NCBI GenBank assembly: GCA_031276175.1 | Contig: JAISNP010000054.1 | Location: 1 to 49,511, forward strand | Source of the DNA: Tannerella sp. | GTDB taxonomy: Bacteria > Bacteroidota > Bacteroidia > Bacteroidales > Tannerellaceae | DNA: 49,511 nt | Direction of reading: 5' to 3' | In this document: positions 45,491-49,511 of the stretch, in pieces | How positions within the stretch are numbered: position 1 is the stretch's first letter | Layout: each line of letters begins with the position of its first letter | Program-made: the position numbers and the translations under genes | Notes under the pieces: model-generated | Told to the model about the DNA's origin: nothing | The model's input: the letters and a program-made list of their open reading frames with translations, nothing else | Database searches by the model: none

Positions 45491-45868
45491 CCCGATCGCA
45501 GAGGCATTTATTGCGTTAAGATAAGACAATAAGTCTGATGAAACATGAATTGCATGTATTTTCATTACGTTTTCTTCACTAAAAACGTCCGATTTGCGTG
45601 ATACAGGAACCATACAGGAACCATACAGACAGTATACAGGATCCCTATAAGGATGCTTTGGGTGGATTTTAATATGTGTTATGATATGGCGGTTAATTTT
45701 ATCTTATTCCTGCGGATTCCATATGTACGTATCCTTATTATATGTGTCGAACTCACGTCATTCGGGGATATGCTTGCGGCGTTAAACGCGCATTGCTACT
45801 GAGGTTGTTTTGTTGTTTAAATTAGGTGTAAATTAGGTTTAACTTACCGCTTATCGTTTACAGTTCAT

Positions 45869-45921
45869 CCGAGCCGGAATCTCCGGTGATAGACCGAACG
45901 AGCCGGAATCTCGTCGGAACC
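45869..45921. repeat. fragment of the dispersed hairpin family
   Basis: CCGGAATCTCCGG and then GATAGACCGAACGAG and CCGGAATCTCGTCGGAAC match the right end of the 42710 element. The left end is missing. From here to 46061 nothing else is recognised. Confidence 0.65.
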
Positions 45922-46061
45922 TAATTTCCACCTAATTTCTTTCCACAAAACAACCGCAGCAGCCAAGTGACGATACGCGCACAATAACCTAATTACCTAA
46001 TTAGTCAGTCCTTATTAACCTTTCATTTAACTGAATATCAATAAAATAATTGCGAAAAAGC

Positions 46062-46092
46062 TTGTCGGTATCAACCGGTTTTTGTACCTTTG
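46062..46092 (+). promoter_or_regulatory. promoter of the transposase remnant
   Basis: TTG (46062-46064) and TACCTTTG (46085-46092) are 20 bases apart, a normal Bacteroidota promoter 22 bases before the ATG at 46114. Confidence 0.5.
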
Positions 46093-46113
46093 TCGCATAA
46101 AAACCGGAAAATT

Positions 46114-46713
46114 ATGTCAGGAAAATTACCTGTGGATGACCATCGCGAACTGTTTCGCACCCGACTGGCGGATTTGATTAATCCTGAGCACGAACCAGCC
46201 CTTTCGGCAAACGGGATCGACGGGAATTACTTTGAAGATGAGTTTAAGAATTTGTATTTCGACAAGCCAAATCGTCCCCAGATGCCCATATGGTTTATGG
46301 TTGGCGTTATGATGCTCAGGCATTTATACAATCTTGGTGATGAACGGATACCGGAGTATTGGATTCGCGATGTTTACTTTCAATACTTTTGCAGCGGGGT
46401 GTTTTTCGAACATAAATTTCCCTGTGATCCGAGCGACTTTGTCCTTTTTCGTAAGCGGATCGGCGAATCGGGATTTCAAAAGATTTTTGCTTACACAGCG
46501 TGCATCTTCATGGCGAGGAGGTGGTCAAACAATCCAAATTTGTATTGTCGGACACTACCGTTCAGGGTAATTTTACGACCTTCCAGACAGACGCAAAAAT
46601 ATGAGTGAAGGTGATTGACATTAGTTCGACAAACCTACAACAGCAAGCATCCCAAACGAGCGAAAGCAGCAAAGAAAGCGAAAAAACGATTGAAAACGAT
46701 TGCCAATTACAGC
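46114..46713 (+). pseudogene. transposase remnant (IS5/IS1182-like, DUF772 N-terminus)
   Basis: The first 125 codons from MSGKLPVDDHRELFRTRLADLINPEH through WFMVGVMMLRHLYNLGDERIPEYWIRDVYFQYFCSG read as the N-terminal domain of IS1182/IS5-type transposases. At about 46489-46500 an extra AC in TTACACAGCG shifts the frame. In the next phase SVHLHGEEVVKQSKFVLSD TTVQGNFTTFQTDAKI carries the first catalytic Asp region, then stops. After a deletion, VRQTYNSKHPKRAKAAKKAKKRLKTIAN (about 46623-46705) is recognisable. The C-terminal catalytic half is gone and the sequence runs straight into the end of the minus-strand nuclease gene. No terminal inverted repeats were found. Confidence 0.85.
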
Positions 46714-47750
46714 GCTCCGTTCAAATTGGCGATGCCTGCTTCTAAAAGCATGGTTGCAAATGCAGGTCCGTCAAAAAGTTGAACATTCCCGGTGTTTGCC
46801 GATTTTCGTGCTTCTTCCGAAAAGCTATCGCTGGAAGAAATCACCCAGGCAATTTTTGAATATCCATCGACTGTCCCCTCCTTTTGCAATTTATAGTTAG
46901 TTATCTGTTCGATTGCCCAAGCCGAAGTTTCGCCCAAATGAAATTTTACTCGCGTGTAAATGATGGTTTTTATCGGCTCAAAGACGGCTACAACATCGGC
47001 ATCGCCTTCTTTTCCGCTTTCATTTTTGACAGGGATATCGACGTTCGTAGCGCCGATTCTTTCAAAATACCATTTTACTAACTGCTCAAACTTGTCGGGC
47101 GTTAATTCCGATCGTATCGCGTCCAAAATTTGTTGGCTTGCCGTTTCAACAATCCGGGAGTAAATATTCAGCAGCTTCTCTTGTTTGAATGTAGCCAATG
47201 CTTTTTCGACGCTGCCTTTCAAGTCGCTAATGTCGGCACTGGCTTGACGGATTTTCATTCGTGCCGTCAATGCAGCATCGGCGTAATCGTAGCGTGGAAT
47301 CTCGGTGGCGACCGGTTTTATTCGTCTGAAAAATCCAAGGTCAACCGGATCGTTTGCCGCCCCTCCTTTTTTGTACAGATATCCGTTTTTTCCCATTTCA
47401 ATTGCGTTACCGGACAAGTCTTTGACAGCCGTCAATTGAAGCAATTCAGGAACAGATAACACGTTGTCGTCGGTTATTTCGAAAATAGAAAACGTTCCCG
47501 TCTTCGGAACAACCACCCAATCGCCTGTTTTCATTTCGGCGATAAAATGCCACAGTGAATAACGATTGCGGGGAAGATTTCCCCATTCGTTTTGAATAGT
47601 TTTATTAAAATAATTTCTGCCATTTTCGCCCAACGATTTTTTAATAAATTCAGGCTTGCTGAAATCAGACCAGCCGATTGATAAATACCCTTCGTCGAGA
47701 AGTGGGTATGAAACTTCCGCGCAATGCGAGATTCTGTGTAACCAAATCAT
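46707..47750 (-). CDS. Mrr-like restriction endonuclease (orphan)
   Basis: This 347-residue protein combines an N-terminal region of about 130 residues (MIWLHRISHCAEVSYPLLDEGYLSIGWSDF ... LWHFIAEMKTGDWVVVP) that resembles small PUA/EVE-type modified-base readers, a helical linker, and a C-terminal Mrr-type nuclease domain (LTPDKFEQLVKWYFERIGATNVDIP ... GKEGDADVVAVFEPIKTIIYTRVKF). The nuclease motif has Asp250/Asp252 and Lys269. The usual Gln or Glu two residues before the Lys is here Arg267, so the active site is atypical. No methyltransferase gene is near, consistent with a modification-dependent (type IV) enzyme. Its stop overlaps the transposase remnant. Composition is more AT-rich than the core genes, suggesting transfer. 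Confidence 0.8.
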   Translation of the reverse strand: MIWLHRISHCAEVSYPLLDEGYLSIGWSDFSKPEFIKKSLGENGRNYFNKTIQNEWGNLPRNRYSLWHFIAEMKTGDWVVVPKTGTFSIFEITDDNVLSVPELLQLTAVKDLSGNAIEMGKNGYLYKKGGAANDPVDLGFFRRIKPVATEIPRYDYADAALTARMKIRQASADISDLKGSVEKALATFKQEKLLNIYSRIVETASQQILDAIRSELTPDKFEQLVKWYFERIGATNVDIPVKNESGKEGDADVVAVFEPIKTIIYTRVKFHLGETSAWAIEQITNYKLQKEGTVDGYSKIAWVISSSDSFSEEARKSANTGNVQLFDGPAFATMLLEAGIANLNGAL

Positions 47751-47763
47751 ATTCGTTTAATTT

Positions 47764-47973
47764 TCATTGTTTATTGCCTAATACTTTCGCTATCGTTTCC
47801 GAAATCTTCATTCCGGTTTCCAGTTCAATCCGGAGCCATTGTCCGTTAGGGCTACCCTTCAAAAATATTTGCTTGTCTTTTGGCGTTACATCTGTCGAAA
47901 CAGCCGAAATGCAGATTCTTTTTTTCAAGTATGGCATACCATCTGTCTGGAAACCGGTGAAATTATATATCAA
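47764..47973 (-). CDS. short hypothetical frame, possibly a gene fragment
   Basis: The frame of 69 codons would start with TTG at 47973, or with ATG at 47937 (MPYLKKRICISAVSTDVTPKDKQIFLKG), and it directly follows the stop of the upstream frame. It ends in LETGMKISETIAKVLGNKQ. I recognise no family. Given the damaged neighbour it is probably a fragment of a larger gene. Confidence 0.35.
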   Translation of the reverse strand: MIYNFTGFQTDGMPYLKKRICISAVSTDVTPKDKQIFLKGSPNGQWLRIELETGMKISETIAKVLGNKQ

Positions 47974-48717
47974 TCAGTTTTTTGCAATTTTGACCAATTT
48001 GTCGCCTGAGAAATATAAATAAGTTGGACTCCCATTCCAATAACTACGGACTTGCCACGTTTCAGTAGCCGCTGTTTTCTCAACAACCATAACTTGGGCT
48101 GCAATTTCTTTACAAACTGCTTTGCTCATTCCTATTTCATATTTGCCTGCGAGAATCTTATTTGCCATTGTTGCACCATATTTAGTGGTAAGGCGCTGCT
48201 TGTGTTGAGCCTGCTCTTTTGGTATTTGTTGTTCATTCAAAGCTATTTTCTGTTTTTCTTGTTGTTTGCGGAGAGCTAGTTTTTTTTCATGACTTAGATA
48301 TGTTTTTTTTAATACCATACCCTCGTCGTAATCTCTTATTTCATCAAAAATGTCCACAAGACGATAATTTATTTGTAAAGTAGTATCTTGTTTATTTTGT
48401 AAAACAAGAGCCGCAGTTTCCCCTGTTATGAGATAGATATAGCCATATTCATCAATAAAATCTTTCGCAACCGACACATCAATACATTTCCATTCGCTCT
48501 TTACTTCTTTGTTTTTGCAATGAACAAAATCTTGCCCTGTCAATTCATTTTTGAGTTTCAGAAATCCACCAACTAAAATAAATTGTGGCCATGTGTGTGA
48601 ATACCAAGGAATATGCTCGCGCCTTTCAGAACTGTAGAAGCTCAAAAAATCAGAACGGAAGTCTATTATATGAGAGCCTCCAAAAGATCCGCCGCTCAGT
48701 ACAAATATTGATCCACT
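47974..48717 (-). CDS. C-terminal part of a probably frameshifted secreted protein
   Basis: The open frame extends from just after a TAA near 48718 to a stop at 47974. The only plausible internal start is a TTG at 48645. It begins SGGSFGGSHIIDFRSDFLSFY and continues with WPQFILVGGFLKLKNELTGQDFVHCKN, a Lys/Gln-rich coiled-coil (about 110-150 from the TTG), and a final module, YGATMANKILAGKYEIGMSKAVCKEI ... YWNGSPTYLYFSGDKLVKI. That last module is a common Bacteroidota domain reminiscent of SmpA/OmlA (IGMSKxxC, then a YLYFxxGKL strand). The absence of a signal peptide here and its presence in the adjacent frame argue that the two frames were one gene of about 400 residues, split by a one-base loss near 48697. 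Confidence 0.6.
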   Translation of the reverse strand, partial: SGSIFVLSGGSFGGSHIIDFRSDFLSFYSSERREHIPWYSHTWPQFILVGGFLKLKNELTGQDFVHCKNKEVKSEWKCIDVSVAKDFIDEYGYIYLITGETAALVLQNKQDTTLQINYRLVDIFDEIRDYDEGMVLKKTYLSHEKKLALRKQQEKQKIALNEQQIPKEQAQHKQRLTTKYGATMANKILAGKYEIGMSKAVCKEIAAQVMVVEKTAATETWQVRSYWNGSPTYLYFSGDKLVKIAKN

Positions 48718-49178
48718 TTATCTTTTTCCAACAAAAGAAACCATGGTAGACTATCTATGGGAACATCACAGGGATGACTACCACCCAGTTTGTGAGGATA
48801 ACGAAAGTTACACCTTTCTCCAAAATCGTTTTTAGGATTTCTTTTGCTCATTTCCGCGTGTGAAATAACATCAATTATCTCATAATATTTGTTCTTTTCT
48901 CCTATTCCTATAAGTTCGCCATTGGTATCCCATACCGTATATCCGCTTTCAGCAGAAAATAATTGTTGCCCGATGTATTTTTTATATGGCTCAAATAGTG
49001 GATATGGCTTCATGTATATGTAAGTACTGTCATAAGGCGCTAAATAAGTGTCTTTCAGATATGACCATCCGGGTTCTTCTACTTTCTTTTGCGGTGGTTT
49101 AGACTCTGTAAAAGTAATTTGTGCCGACAAACTAATTGACAGCAGCAGGCTCACTATTGTAAAAATAATATTTTTCAT
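48696..49178 (-). CDS. secreted protein, N-terminal part (probably frameshifted)
   Basis: This 160-residue product has a clear signal peptide (MKNIIFTIVSLLLSISLSAQ). The body contains YMKPYPLFEPYKKYIGQQLFSAESGYTVWDTNGELIGI and YYEIIDVISHAEMSKRN, short beta-rich segments of a kind seen repeatedly in uncharacterised Bacteroidota secreted proteins. It ends EKDKVDQYLY at a TGA, exactly where the next frame becomes open. The next frame supplies the domain ending that the protein lacks. Function unknown. Confidence 0.65.
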   Translation of the reverse strand: MKNIIFTIVSLLLSISLSAQITFTESKPPQKKVEEPGWSYLKDTYLAPYDSTYIYMKPYPLFEPYKKYIGQQLFSAESGYTVWDTNGELIGIGEKNKYYEIIDVISHAEMSKRNPKNDFGERCNFRYPHKLGGSHPCDVPIDSLPWFLLLEKDKVDQYLY

Positions 49179-49423
49179 ATTCGTAAATTATTTATTTGTT
49201 ATTAGACCATTGAAAACACAGTCTCCAATCATCGACTCTTTTAATTTAATATGTATTCAAAATTTGTTATTTCTTCCCTACTCATTTGGCTTTTCGGACT
49301 CGCCCCGTTTTTGAAATGGTCTCTGGTCTCCATTCTCGAATTGCTGTTCAAACTAACTGGTACATTCATTTTGTCTGTAATTTAAATTATTATTGATCGG
49401 TTGTTTATTTCATTTTGGACAAT

Positions 49424-49454
49424 AAAAAAAGCGTGAAACTTAACTGTTCCCCGC
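49424..49454 (-). terminator. terminator of a gene entering from the right edge
   Basis: On the minus strand AGCG-G-GGAAC pairs with GTTTC-A-CGCT around AGTTAA, with one G-T pair, and runs into seven T. The gap 49179-49423 shows no other feature. Confidence 0.6.
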
Positions 49455-49511
49455 TATCTGAGGTATTTGGCGTAACCTTGCGTACTGAGATTAGTCAAGT
49501 CCACGCTCTCT
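49454..49511 (-). CDS. C-terminal end of an unidentified gene (partial)
   Basis: Seventeen or more codons on the minus strand end at a TAG (49454-49456) with VDLTNLSTQGYAKYLR, directly before a terminator. The start lies outside the window. I do not recognise the family. Confidence 0.35.
   Translation of the reverse strand, partial: ESVDLTNLSTQGYAKYLR

Overview
The window is from a Bacteroidota genome, most likely of the order Bacteroidales. The evidence is: promoter motifs of the TTTG / TAnnTTTG type in front of many genes; a MalQ with duplicated N-terminal starch-binding modules; a solo adenosylcobalamin-dependent ribonucleotide reductase; an amidase-MCE gene pair; tandem FtsX-type permeases; a GH106-type glycosidase; and a secreted protein ending in a domain that resembles a type IX secretion sorting domain. 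A Tannerella/Parabacteroides-like relative is a guess from the protein flavour, not a demonstrated assignment. No rRNA or tRNA gene was seen.

Layout. 1-565: the tail of a LivM-like permease followed by decayed sequence. 566-6187 (minus): a complete RND tripartite efflux operon (adaptor, pump, TolC) read from a promoter near 6212-6240. 6763-7575: a ZupT-type zinc transporter, separated by a perfect hairpin from a second efflux cluster at 7758-17899 (TolC, HlyD-type adaptor, three FtsX/MacB-type permeases). No ATPase gene is present in that cluster, and the middle permease is broken by an in-frame TAG. 18097-23761: housekeeping genes (small lipoprotein, SurE, LpxB, HAD phosphatase, amidase, MCE lipid-transport protein). 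24118-31080: dnaA, nrdJ and malQ. 32157-36964: bactofilin, FolB, two overlapping rhomboid proteases, a membrane-anchored endonuclease/exonuclease/phosphatase protein and ApbE. 38230-44305: YchF, a large GH106-like lipoprotein and the putative T9SS cargo. 44306-49511 is accessory: about 1.8 kb of repeats, a wrecked transposase, an Mrr-like nuclease, a probably frameshifted secreted protein and an unidentified gene end. The far right is visibly AT-richer than the permease region.

The most unusual content is between the genes. Four short-period tandem arrays lie in intergenic gaps (23 bp x 11 at 12867, 23 bp x about 6 at 18575, 21 bp x 22 at 31165, 21 bp x 11 at 37540). They share no obvious sequence, yet each is built on a palindromic or hairpin-forming core with nearly the same period. 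In the first array the stem arms change together while the loop stays constant. A dispersed element (42710, 44984 and fragments at 45381 and 45869) carries hairpins with a constant seven-base centre (ATTCCAT or its complement) and exchangeable complementary arms. Further palindrome-ended elements lie at 31848-32152, 37168-38029 and 44471-44911. Together these suggest a lineage-specific class of structured intergenic repeats, the strongest candidate here for something undescribed.

All statements come from reading the sequence; no database search was possible. Family names rest on motifs and overall protein character.
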